This document shows, piece after piece, positions 1-6,640 of a stretch of 16,223 nucleotides of DNA. How positions within the stretch are numbered: the first letter of the stretch is position 1; every line of letters starts with the position of its first letter. The stretch spans positions 1 through 16,223 of the forward strand of contig JAEEQU010000017.1 in the NCBI GenBank assembly GCA_016285415.1, written 5' to 3'. The position numbers and the translations under genes are program-made. The notes under the pieces are model-generated. The model saw only the letters and a list, made by a program, of their open reading frames with translations. It made no database searches and was not told the origin of the DNA. The stretch is from Alphaproteobacteria bacterium (GTDB lineage Bacteria > Pseudomonadota > Alphaproteobacteria > Rs-D84).

Positions 1-209
1 CAATGTCGCGTCTGAAACGGCCAATGCGTATTAAATTTGCATCGCAAACGGGTCGTCATCCAATGCGCATAACAATCAATGTTGGTGGTGCATCGGATAT
101 TCCAGAATCATATACACGATACCTGCGTCGTGGAATTGCAACGGCGTTAAAGTGGGAACATTTGCCCATAACGATTGAATATAAAAAATCTGAAAACCCG
201 TTTGATTAG
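1..209 (+). CDS. der: Ribosome-assembly GTPase Der (EngA), C-terminal fragment
   Basis: Only the last 68 or so residues are in the window; the reading frame is open to the left edge, so the Met codon at position 3 is internal rather than a start. Der is a GTPase with two G domains and a C-terminal KH-like domain, and it acts in 50S subunit maturation. What is visible matches the end of that KH-like domain: an 'IKFASQTGRHP' strand, then 'IPESYTRYLRRGI', then the terminal 'LPITIEYKKSENPF'. This corresponds to the family pattern of LP[ED]SY-x-RYL followed by GTPIR-x-x-x-K-x-x-NP. The TAG stop (207-209) overlaps the TAA of the convergent gene by three bases (206-209), and no hairpin terminator is visible between the two. 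The GTPase domains lie outside the window. Confidence 0.88.
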   Translation, partial: MSRLKRPMRIKFASQTGRHPMRITINVGGASDIPESYTRYLRRGIATALKWEHLPITIEYKKSENPFD

Positions 210-556
210 TTCAATGTTGTTAAAAACATTGGAAATGCGTTTTCTTCGTCATCAACATTTTCGGATGATTCTGCGGATTCCGCACCATCTGTTGCCGCGG
301 CATCTGCGGTTGGAACATCAACCGGTGTTTTATCTTTTGGATCACGCGTTGAATCAATCTTGCTTTGTTCTTCGTTGACAATACGGCCATAGTGTTCGGC
401 CGCCTGAAGCAAGCGTTCGCGTTCAATTTCGTCCGTTGCAACGCGGGCCTGATCCATATATTGTTTGCGTTTTTGACGCCATTTATGACAACGTTGAATC
501 ATCATACCAACAGAAGATTGGTTTCTTGCAGATTGCTGATTTTTTTTGTTTAACAT
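206..556 (-). CDS. DUF4167-like small protein
   Basis: This 116-residue protein is probably a divergent DUF4167 member. That family is widespread in alphaproteobacteria and has no settled function. Support comes from residues 14-60, where a Gln/Arg-rich start is followed by 'KRKQYMDQARVATDEIERERLLQAAEHYGRIV'. The family core likewise ends in a patch like 'A-E-x-x-x-Q-H-A-E-H-Y-x-R-I'. The rest is a low-complexity acidic, Ala/Ser/Asp-rich tail (about residues 70-110), probably disordered; family members often have disordered flanks. I chose the ATG at 554-556. A longer form could begin with a TTG at 605-607, but its extra 17 residues look unlike the family. The Shine-Dalgarno is weak (AAAGAA just upstream). 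The gene is convergent with der and diverges from the prepilin-like cluster. There is no signal peptide, so it is likely cytoplasmic. Confidence 0.72.
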   Translation of the reverse strand: MLNKKNQQSARNQSSVGMMIQRCHKWRQKRKQYMDQARVATDEIERERLLQAAEHYGRIVNEEQSKIDSTRDPKDKTPVDVPTADAAATDGAESAESSENVDDEENAFPMFLTTLN

Positions 557-653
557 TTTAATTCTTTTGTTTTGGAAATAATTTCTGGGTTCACGGCATT
601 TTGCCAAACCACCCCTATCAAACGAAACTAATAGTAAAACATCTTAAAACCAA

Positions 654-682
654 TTGCAATATTTTTTTTCAATTGCTATGCT
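654..682 (+). promoter_or_regulatory. Promoter of the prepilin-like cluster with overlapping CAATTGC repeats
   Basis: A sigma70-like promoter can be drawn: -35 TTGCAA (654-659), a 17-base spacer, and an extended -10 TGC-TATGCT (TGC 674-676, hexamer 677-682). The heptamer CAATTGC occurs twice as direct repeats 19 bases apart (651-657 and 670-676). One copy overlaps the -35 and the other abuts the -10, a placement that would suit an operator. Transcription would start near 688-690, only a few bases before the ATG at 692. Confidence 0.55.
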
Positions 683-691
683 TTTATATAC

Positions 692-2071
692 ATGGGGGGA
701 ATTGTGCGTAATCAACGTGGAAATTTTTTGCTTCAGGCATTGCTTGCACTGACGTTGGTGTTCGTTTTTATACCCTTTTTTGCACAGCGTTTGGCAATGA
801 ACGATATCGGCGCACAGATGTACGCGACCACGCGTCAGGTTGATGTCACAAGAACGGCGGCAAAAATTTATATCCAAGAAAATGCTGATTCTCTGGCGTA
901 CGAGACGACGGTTTTAACGGGCAATAATTTGACGGATAAATTGGAACCATATGGATTGCCACTGGGGTTTGTTGCGCGCACCCCAATGGGCCAAGATATT
1001 AGTTTAATTATAAACAAAAATAATACGGAAATATCCGCATTTATCCGATTAAGTGGTGGGAAATTGAATACGGTGCAACGCGCAGAAATTGCGCGCAGAA
1101 TAGGGTTCTTTGCAATATACAATGCAAATGACCCAGATGGCGATATAGATATTGGTGTTCAACTTGGTGAAATGTATTCAGACGTTGTAAAAAGAAATGA
1201 AAAAAATTCTGATTACGCAGGTTTCTTAACCGATTTGGATATGGGCGGATTTAAATTTGATAATGTGGCAAATATATTGGCAATGCGTGCCGTATCTGAT
1301 ACTGGGGAATTTACAACATTATCTGTTACTGGGAACGAAGCGGGTCGCAAAGAAAGAAATAACATAAAAACAATAAACACGAACAAGGTTGTGTTTCAAA
1401 CCGGTGCGGGTGAATCTGCATTGTCATTGACACGCGGAACATTAAAAACAGATTCTTTGGTTGCACGCACAATTTCAAAATATGGTGATACAGGAAATTT
1501 AACCGCGGTTGATGCCGCGTTTGATAGTTTGGATATGACAACTGGACATACTGGATTTTCGGGACCAGAAAAATGGAATATCGGGGGCAGTGTCATCAGC
1601 AGTCGTATCACATTTAATGTTGAAAGATTAGATGTTTCATCATTTATTAACGCAAGTCGCGGGCAAGATGTATTTATTGACGCCGACACATTAACATACA
1701 GCACCGCCAGTGGCATAGAAACAGAATATATATCTTCATCAAACATAACATTGCGGGATCAAACATCTGATAGTTTGTCGCATGGTGGCGATGGTGCGAT
1801 TATTTTGGATATTCGTCCAGCGGGTGCATCGGTGTTGCCTGATGTGTTGGTTGAAACGATAAATAATGATGGTTTTTCTATATTGGCAAAACCAACCGAT
1901 GATAGCGATTCAATGGTTAAATGCAGTTCTGTTATTGAAGGTTTGGGCAATAAATACAATCAAAAATCTTTGGCGCAATACATAATATGCCAATATGTTT
2001 ACTGGCAACGTCTTGAACACAGAATAAATATGAAACAATGTTTAGCAGAGGGCGGAAATGATTGTAAGTAA
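692..2071 (+). CDS. Prepilin-like protein 1 (minor pilin / pilus-tip adhesin candidate)
   Basis: This 459-residue protein has a type IV prepilin-like N-terminus: short basic leader, Gly10, then N-F-L-L-Q (Gln15 at the +5 site usually held by Glu), then a hydrophobic helix to about residue 32 with Pro28-Phe29 at +18/+19. A prepilin peptidase would be expected to cut after Gly10. After about residue 180 comes a 'DLDMGGFKFDNVANI' motif. Such motifs occur in phage tail-fibre and PilV/shufflon-type proteins; here it precedes a Ser/Thr/Asn-rich, beta-prone stretch. The last 50 residues contain four cysteines. No good Shine-Dalgarno precedes the ATG at 692, which lies only about 9 bases past the -10. 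A GTG at 704 in the same frame would give the leader MRNQRG and is a reasonable alternative start. It is the first of three overlapping, related genes. Pilin identity is inferred from the N-terminus; the adhesin role is a guess. Confidence 0.72.
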   Translation: MGGIVRNQRGNFLLQALLALTLVFVFIPFFAQRLAMNDIGAQMYATTRQVDVTRTAAKIYIQENADSLAYETTVLTGNNLTDKLEPYGLPLGFVARTPMGQDISLIINKNNTEISAFIRLSGGKLNTVQRAEIARRIGFFAIYNANDPDGDIDIGVQLGEMYSDVVKRNEKNSDYAGFLTDLDMGGFKFDNVANILAMRAVSDTGEFTTLSVTGNEAGRKERNNIKTINTNKVVFQTGAGESALSLTRGTLKTDSLVARTISKYGDTGNLTAVDAAFDSLDMTTGHTGFSGPEKWNIGGSVISSRITFNVERLDVSSFINASRGQDVFIDADTLTYSTASGIETEYISSSNITLRDQTSDSLSHGGDGAIILDIRPAGASVLPDVLVETINNDGFSILAKPTDDSDSMVKCSSVIEGLGNKYNQKSLAQYIICQYVYWQRLEHRINMKQCLAEGGNDCK

Positions 2072-3263
2072 ATTTAGAATTTTTTCGCCAAGGCATCGCG
2101 CAGAAATCACCGCACAATCTGGTGGTGGTGTTATAGAGGTTTTGTTGGCGTTGATAATTGTTTCTGTCGCCGCGCCCTTTACATATTCTATGATTACCGA
2201 GGCAACACATAATATGCACAATATGGCAATCGCAAATGATATTATCAGTTTGCGAAGTGGTGTGTTAAACTTTATTCGTATAAATCAAGATTTGTGGCCT
2301 GATGTCGCGCAGATAAGATTATCTGAAGAAGAATTGGCCGAATTTTCTGATGTAATCGCATCTGGGTTCATAGATAAATATTCTGTTCGTGGTGGTATAA
2401 TCATAGATGCATATTTGGCATTTGATTTTAATCTGCCGACAAAACGCGTTGCCCAGATTGCAAAAAATATTGGTTCTGATGCGGCATTGGTTGGTGCCGA
2501 TGGTGTCGCATACAGTGATTCTTGGGCCGTTACCGCGCCTGATTTCCGCGAAGGTAATTTGGTTTATAAAATAACACGTAATCTTTCAGATATTGATATG
2601 TCACGGTTCTTGCATCGTGGGTCATCGGGCGATGATAATCTGAATATGATGGAACGTGATTTAAATATGGGCGGACATGATGTTTATAATGTTGGTGGTA
2701 TCGTTGCAAAATCATTACAGGTGCGAAATTTAGATGCGACATTTGTAAATTCAGATACGATAGATGCGAAAAATGTCTATTTCTCATCAGGCGCAAATGT
2801 TAATGGCGATAATGTTAAAATTGGTGTGTTGCGTGTTTCTGGGGATATAAATGGTTTTCGTAATATAGAAGCCCAGCGTATAAATAATTCTGCGTATACG
2901 GTTAATGGTCGTATAATTACGGATCGTGCAACGATAAATAAAAGCATAAATGTTGCGCAAGACCTTACATTAAAATCAACAACATTGCGGACAATAAGTG
3001 GATTTGCCGGTATGACGGTTGGTTCATTATATGCACCGTACATATACACCACAGAAATAACATTTTATGAAAATTTTGGATTAACGGTATCGGGGGAATT
3101 GTTGCTGTCAACGACCGCCCCAATAAAATTAGGTTCGTGGAGTTTCCCATCTACAACCCCACCATTATTTAAAGCATTAAATTTAACGCGTGCGGCGATT
3201 CCGGCGATGCCGGGGGCAGATGAATTTAACAGTATACTAGAAAGCGGTTGGAAAACAAAATGA
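2058..3263 (+). CDS. Prepilin-like protein 2
   Basis: This 401-residue protein has a basic 22-residue leader ending in Gly22, then G-G-V-I-E with Glu27 at +5, and a hydrophobic helix with Pro40-Phe41 at +18/+19. That is the arrangement expected for prepilin peptidase cleavage and N-methylation. Around residues 196-215 it carries 'ERDLNMGGHDVYNVGGI', related to the motif in protein 1. It then has a long series of short beta-prone units rich in Asn, Asp, Val and Ile ('SLQVRNLDATFVNSDTIDAKNVYF...'), suggesting a beta-solenoid or fibre-like shaft. I see no cysteines. The start ATG lies inside the end of gene 1 (14-base overlap), preceded by a GA-rich Shine-Dalgarno (GAGGG) around 2048. The overlap implies translational coupling. 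The specific partner pilus system is not in the window. Confidence 0.72.
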   Translation: MIVSKFRIFSPRHRAEITAQSGGGVIEVLLALIIVSVAAPFTYSMITEATHNMHNMAIANDIISLRSGVLNFIRINQDLWPDVAQIRLSEEELAEFSDVIASGFIDKYSVRGGIIIDAYLAFDFNLPTKRVAQIAKNIGSDAALVGADGVAYSDSWAVTAPDFREGNLVYKITRNLSDIDMSRFLHRGSSGDDNLNMMERDLNMGGHDVYNVGGIVAKSLQVRNLDATFVNSDTIDAKNVYFSSGANVNGDNVKIGVLRVSGDINGFRNIEAQRINNSAYTVNGRIITDRATINKSINVAQDLTLKSTTLRTISGFAGMTVGSLYAPYIYTTEITFYENFGLTVSGELLLSTTAPIKLGSWSFPSTTPPLFKALNLTRAAIPAMPGADEFNSILESGWKTK

Positions 3264-4573
3264 AATATAAAAATCGTATCTTTTCAAATTTATTTTCAAA
3301 TCGTGGAACGGTGCTGATAGAATTTTTGCTGACTATCGGATTGGCGGCGACACTGATGCCATTTATATACAGCTATCAACAACGTGCGGTTATGCGTGCA
3401 GAAAATTTAAAGGTTGCGCGCAATATGCAAAAAATACAATCTGTATTGGAACGCTATATTGTTGAAAACAAAGATAGCATGCTTACCACAGTTGGTCGCA
3501 CAATATTCAGATTAGAATTAGCCGATTTAATGCCATACGGTTTGGATGCAGATTTTGTGGAGTCGTCCCAAGATAAATATCAATTGCGCGTTTTAAAATC
3601 TATGGATGCCAGTGACCAGGCCTCGCTTCAGGGCATCATAGTTTTTGATGACCCCGATATTACACCAATTCGTACGCGTGAAATTGTTCAAATGGGCGAT
3701 GACAAAATCGGATTCATTGACGGTACCAAGGGATACGGTGGATTTGGGACATGGCGTACCGATATGGTTGATTTAGATATTGAAAATAAATCGGGCATTA
3801 TTCAAACAACCGCGATAAATCGTGATAATTCACTATATCTGTGGCGTGTGCCGTCTGAATCTGCGGCGGATGCAACGATGTTGTCGGCATTGAATATTGG
3901 AAATCGTGATATTAAAAATGCGACATTTGTAAATGCCGCAGGATTATCGTTGGCAGAATTGTTGGATGTCCAAAAGATTTCAACAAATGATTTAATATTT
4001 ACAAACCGTACAACCATAGATACGGCATTTAATACACCGATTGGTGTGGTGTCGGGCGCGATGTCTGGTGATTCAAAAAATATTGCGGTATCTGGAACAT
4101 TAAATCTTGCCGATATGGCCAAGGTTTCAAACCTTACGGTTGATAATTTGTGGGTTAATAAATTAACACTTGGTGGGCTGTCCACCCCCAGTGATAGCGT
4201 TTCAACATTGCGCGCGACGGGTTCATTAGATATGACCGAAGGCCGCGTAAGTGCACTGTATGTAACGGTTGGTTTTACAGGGTCTTTGACACCGCGTCTT
4301 GTGGTAAAAAATAAAATCACAGATTCAACAAATTCAAATTATTTTTGGGATTTGCAAAAAATGACTGCGAATTTTGCCGATATAAATTCGCCGACTTTAT
4401 CGGATATGGCGGCCAAGATATTGCGTAAAGAATCTGTTTCGGGGTCTGCGACGACACGAATATTTAGTACTGTTGTTGCAAACAAAAATGCAACAATGGC
4501 GGATTTTATGAACGCAATACGTGATATTCAGCAAAATGTACGTGGGAAATATCGCATGTTGAAATTGGAATAA
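3260..4573 (+). CDS. Prepilin-like protein 3
   Basis: This 437-residue protein starts at the ATG at 3260, which overlaps the TGA of gene 2 as ATGA; GGAA lies seven bases upstream. A TTG at 3248 would add four residues but is less likely. It has the cleanest prepilin signal of the three: Gly16, then T-V-L-I-E with Glu21 at +5, a hydrophobic helix, and Pro34-Phe35 at +18/+19. A heptad-like charged segment follows (about residues 40-70). A weaker version of the shared motif, 'ALNIGNRDIKNATFVNAAGL', lies near residue 210, with beta-prone Asn/Thr-rich sequence after it. The N-terminal halves of the three proteins look alike in architecture, while the distal parts differ. That fits duplication followed by diversification of an exposed domain. 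The function of the set (minor pilins, pseudopilins or adhesins) is inference. Confidence 0.74.
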   Translation: MKYKNRIFSNLFSNRGTVLIEFLLTIGLAATLMPFIYSYQQRAVMRAENLKVARNMQKIQSVLERYIVENKDSMLTTVGRTIFRLELADLMPYGLDADFVESSQDKYQLRVLKSMDASDQASLQGIIVFDDPDITPIRTREIVQMGDDKIGFIDGTKGYGGFGTWRTDMVDLDIENKSGIIQTTAINRDNSLYLWRVPSESAADATMLSALNIGNRDIKNATFVNAAGLSLAELLDVQKISTNDLIFTNRTTIDTAFNTPIGVVSGAMSGDSKNIAVSGTLNLADMAKVSNLTVDNLWVNKLTLGGLSTPSDSVSTLRATGSLDMTEGRVSALYVTVGFTGSLTPRLVVKNKITDSTNSNYFWDLQKMTANFADINSPTLSDMAAKILRKESVSGSATTRIFSTVVANKNATMADFMNAIRDIQQNVRGKYRMLKLE

Positions 4574-4586
4574 TTTATGGTATAAC
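4559..4586 (+). promoter_or_regulatory. Promoter of the zinc-ribbon / rluD operon
   Basis: TTGAAA (4559-4564), a 16-base spacer and TATAAC (4581-4586) preceded by TGG form a plausible extended -10 promoter. The -35 lies inside the last codons of the third prepilin-like gene. A second TATAAC at 4590-4595 is an alternative -10 without an equally good -35. Confidence 0.5.
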
Positions 4587-4607
4587 AATTATAACACAGG
4601 AAATAAC

Positions 4608-5126
4608 ATGAAAGTAAAATGTGATATTTGCAAAACAGAATATACATTGACCGATGTACCAAATGGCCCAGTGCGCTGTGCCGTTTGTGGCAAGGTTTGG
4701 ACACCGCAACGCGCGGGTCGTCGCAGCAGTATAATGGTCTTTGTCGCATCGTTGTGTGCGTTACTTGCGGCAACGGTGTTTGCGGTTGCGGTTATTATAA
4801 CATCGCGTCGTGATGACCCAAACAAAAGACCATTGGTTGCCACAATTACCAAGGTTGAAACAATAACTGATGCAACCGCACCAAAAATTACGGTTAATGG
4901 AACGGTAACAAATCGTTCAGACGACATATATGGATTGCCAGATTTGGTAATCGTGCTGTATGATGCGTCGGGTTCGCCAATCGCACGACAAAAATTTATG
5001 CCATCGGCAACATTATTGGATGCGGGACAATCGGTGGAATTTTCGCATACAATATCAAATGTGGTTCCGGGGGTAAAACGTGTTGCGGTTGAATTACTGG
5101 AATCAGAGCAGGGAGGGGCAAAATAA
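4608..5126 (+). CDS. MJ0042-type zinc-ribbon membrane protein with DUF3426-like domain
   Basis: This 172-residue protein has three parts. Residues 1-30 form a zinc ribbon with Cys5-x2-Cys8 and Cys24-x2-Cys27 ('CDICKTEYTL' ... 'CAVCGKVW'), typical of the MJ0042/zinc_ribbon_5 families. Residues 42-66 are one transmembrane helix. The remainder is a soluble beta-rich domain ('ITVNGTVTNRSDDIYGLPDLVIVLYDASG') resembling DUF3426, presumably periplasmic. Such proteins are common in proteobacteria, often in conserved neighbourhoods, but their role is unsettled. AGGA precedes the ATG by about seven bases. The TAA overlaps the next ATG by one base (TAATG), and GGGAGGGG near the end of this gene serves the next one, so translation is likely coupled. 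Zinc binding is inferred from the four cysteines. Confidence 0.82.
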   Translation: MKVKCDICKTEYTLTDVPNGPVRCAVCGKVWTPQRAGRRSSIMVFVASLCALLAATVFAVAVIITSRRDDPNKRPLVATITKVETITDATAPKITVNGTVTNRSDDIYGLPDLVIVLYDASGSPIARQKFMPSATLLDAGQSVEFSHTISNVVPGVKRVAVELLESEQGGAK

Positions 5127-5584
5127 TGAAAAAACTTATTGCATTGTTTGCATGTGTATTACCTATGTGTGCGGCATTTGGGGATAACCCACCACCGCAA
5201 CCACGGGTTAGTATATTTTCAACAACAACTGACTGGTCGGCCCTGACAGGATTGCCATTGCGTCAATTTGTTGGGAATTTTGATTGGGATAATTCTGATG
5301 TGAAACAGGGTTTGGTTTTGTATTACTTGGATGCGTTTCCGTGTTATGGCGAAGCGGACAGTGTTCGCATATGGTTGGGTCCAAATAGCAAAAGTGAAGG
5401 AAAATTGCGCCTTGTATGTGTGCATTCACCAAAAAGTATAAGTTTTGCATGGCGTAATGCCACACGTGATGCGGACCAGGCACAAAGCAAGGGGATATTA
5501 ACATGCCCGGTAAGTGGCGAATACGAATTAAAAATTGATATATCTAAATGCACAATCGGTCCCGAATGGAAGGAATACAGATAG
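5126..5584 (+). CDS. Small exported protein of unknown function
   Basis: This 152-residue protein begins with a clear signal peptide (Lys-Lys then 'LIALFACVLPMCAAFG'). Likely cleavage is around residues 18-20, giving a mature chain of about 130 residues. The mature part is moderately aromatic (several Trp, Phe and Tyr) and contains four cysteines, in 'FPCYG', 'RLVCVH', 'ILTCPV' and 'SKCTIG'. These could form two disulfides in the periplasm. I do not recognise a family. The gene is tightly packed: its ATG overlaps the previous stop, its Shine-Dalgarno GGGAGG (5111-5116) is strong, and its stop is three bases before the next ATG. The operon with a membrane zinc-ribbon protein and a pseudouridine synthase does not reveal its job. 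Confidence 0.68.
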   Translation: MKKLIALFACVLPMCAAFGDNPPPQPRVSIFSTTTDWSALTGLPLRQFVGNFDWDNSDVKQGLVLYYLDAFPCYGEADSVRIWLGPNSKSEGKLRLVCVHSPKSISFAWRNATRDADQAQSKGILTCPVSGEYELKIDISKCTIGPEWKEYR

Positions 5585-5587
5585 ACC

Positions 5588-6541
5588 ATGACCGACACAC
5601 GCGATTTTATTGTTAATTTGGAATCTGCCGGTGTGCGATTAGATAAATTCTTGGTCGGCATGTTACCCGAATTTTCACGCAGCGAGATTCAGCATTTTAC
5701 AATTTCGCGTAACGGTAAAAATGCAAAGTTTTCTGACAAGGTTAAACCAGACGATAAAATTACGGTAATAATTCCTGATGTGCCAACCGATGTTGCCACC
5801 GATAACATATCCGATGACATTGATTTGGATATATTATACGAAGACGACGATATTATCGTTGTGAATAAACCGCGTGGGGTGGTTATGTATCCATCGGCGG
5901 GTAATAAAACCGGGACATTTGTTCAAAACATATTGTCGCATACGCATTTGTCGGCATTGGGCGGTGCAACCCGTCCAGGTGTTGTGCATCGTTTGGACAA
6001 AGATACCAGTGGGGTTATGGTTTTTGCAAAATCAGATGCGGCATATCGTGAATTGGTGAAAGTTTTTTCGTCCCACAACCTTACGCGGAAATATGTTGCG
6101 TTTGTTTGGGGTGTCCCAAATTGGACAGGGGCAGATATTACCGGCAATATTGCGCGTTCTTCACGAAACAGACAGAAAATGACCATGGTCAAGACCGGGG
6201 GTAAACCTGCGCACACAATAGTTGATGTTTTAGATGTGTGGACGCGTGCCGGTGTGTCGGAATTTCGTTGCACGCTGATGACCGGGCGGACACATCAAAT
6301 CAGGGTTCATCTGTCCGCACATGGTTTTCCGGTTCTGTGTGATCCAATTTATGGTCGTCCGGCTTCGCGATTGGGTTCGGTTCGTAATCCAGACCTGTTG
6401 GAATTTCTAAAGGAACATACCGGCCAAATGTTGCATGCCCAGATTTTAGAGTTTGCGCACCCAATAACTGGTAAAATGATGAAATTTAAAACAGATTTGC
6501 CCGATGACATGTTGGAACTGCGTGCGATTTTAGACGAGTAA
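5588..6541 (+). CDS. rluD: 23S rRNA pseudouridine synthase, RluC/RluD family (RluD-like)
   Basis: This 317-residue enzyme converts specific uridines of 23S rRNA to pseudouridine in the cytoplasm. An N-terminal S4-type RNA-binding domain ('VRLDKFLVGMLPEFSRSEIQHF', about residues 16-70) is followed by the RluA-type catalytic domain. That domain shows 'IIVVNKPRGVVMYPS', the catalytic 'HRLDKDTSG' (His134-Arg135-Leu136-Asp137, with Asp137 the expected nucleophile), 'RKYVAFVWG', and the C-terminal 'GRTHQIRVHLSAHGFPVLCDPIYG'. Length matches E. coli RluD (about 325). In E. coli RluD modifies 1911, 1915 and 1917 in helix 69 of 23S rRNA. That helix is encoded here at about 14271-14289 and has an unusual base between the two targets 1915 and 1917. 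Assignment to RluD rather than another RluA-family member is probable but not certain. A GGAAGGA Shine-Dalgarno lies upstream, and a hairpin terminator follows the stop. Confidence 0.88.
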   Translation: MTDTRDFIVNLESAGVRLDKFLVGMLPEFSRSEIQHFTISRNGKNAKFSDKVKPDDKITVIIPDVPTDVATDNISDDIDLDILYEDDDIIVVNKPRGVVMYPSAGNKTGTFVQNILSHTHLSALGGATRPGVVHRLDKDTSGVMVFAKSDAAYRELVKVFSSHNLTRKYVAFVWGVPNWTGADITGNIARSSRNRQKMTMVKTGGKPAHTIVDVLDVWTRAGVSEFRCTLMTGRTHQIRVHLSAHGFPVLCDPIYGRPASRLGSVRNPDLLEFLKEHTGQMLHAQILEFAHPITGKMMKFKTDLPDDMLELRAILDE

Positions 6542-6559
6542 TTATTTTTACAACATTTT

Positions 6560-6592
6560 GGTGGTGGCAATGACCACTTTTTTTCTTTTTTT
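6560..6592 (+). terminator. Intrinsic terminator after rluD
   Basis: A short stem GTGGT (6561-6565) / ACCAC (6573-6577) with a seven-base loop is followed by a long T-rich run (6578-6592, interrupted by one C). The stem is short, but the T tract is strong and the position, just after the operon, fits. Confidence 0.6.
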
Positions 6593-6614
6593 TTATTTGG
6601 TTGTATGATATAAT
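6586..6614 (+). promoter_or_regulatory. Extended -10 promoter of the cysteine-rich protein gene
   Basis: TGA-TATAAT (TG at 6606-6607, TATAAT at 6609-6614) is a perfect extended -10. The -35 region falls in a T run (6586-6591) and is poor, as is usual for extended -10 promoters. A start near 6621 gives a leader of about 20 bases with AGGGGA (6628-6633) as Shine-Dalgarno for the ATG at 6641. Confidence 0.62.
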
Positions 6615-6640
6615 TAATTGATACCAAAAGGGGACCGAGA

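Noticed and set aside
557..607. TTG start extending the DUF4167-like protein by 17 residues
   Set aside because: The extension resembles no family member and the ATG at 554-556 is a simpler start.
3248..3259. TTG start giving a slightly longer third prepilin-like protein
   Set aside because: The ATG at 3260 overlaps the previous stop as ATGA and has GGAA at good spacing; the extra four residues add nothing to the leader.
3802..4320. 172-codon minus-strand frame opposite the third prepilin-like gene
   Set aside because: It is antisense to a gene with a clear prepilin signature, has no ribosome-binding site and shows no family features.
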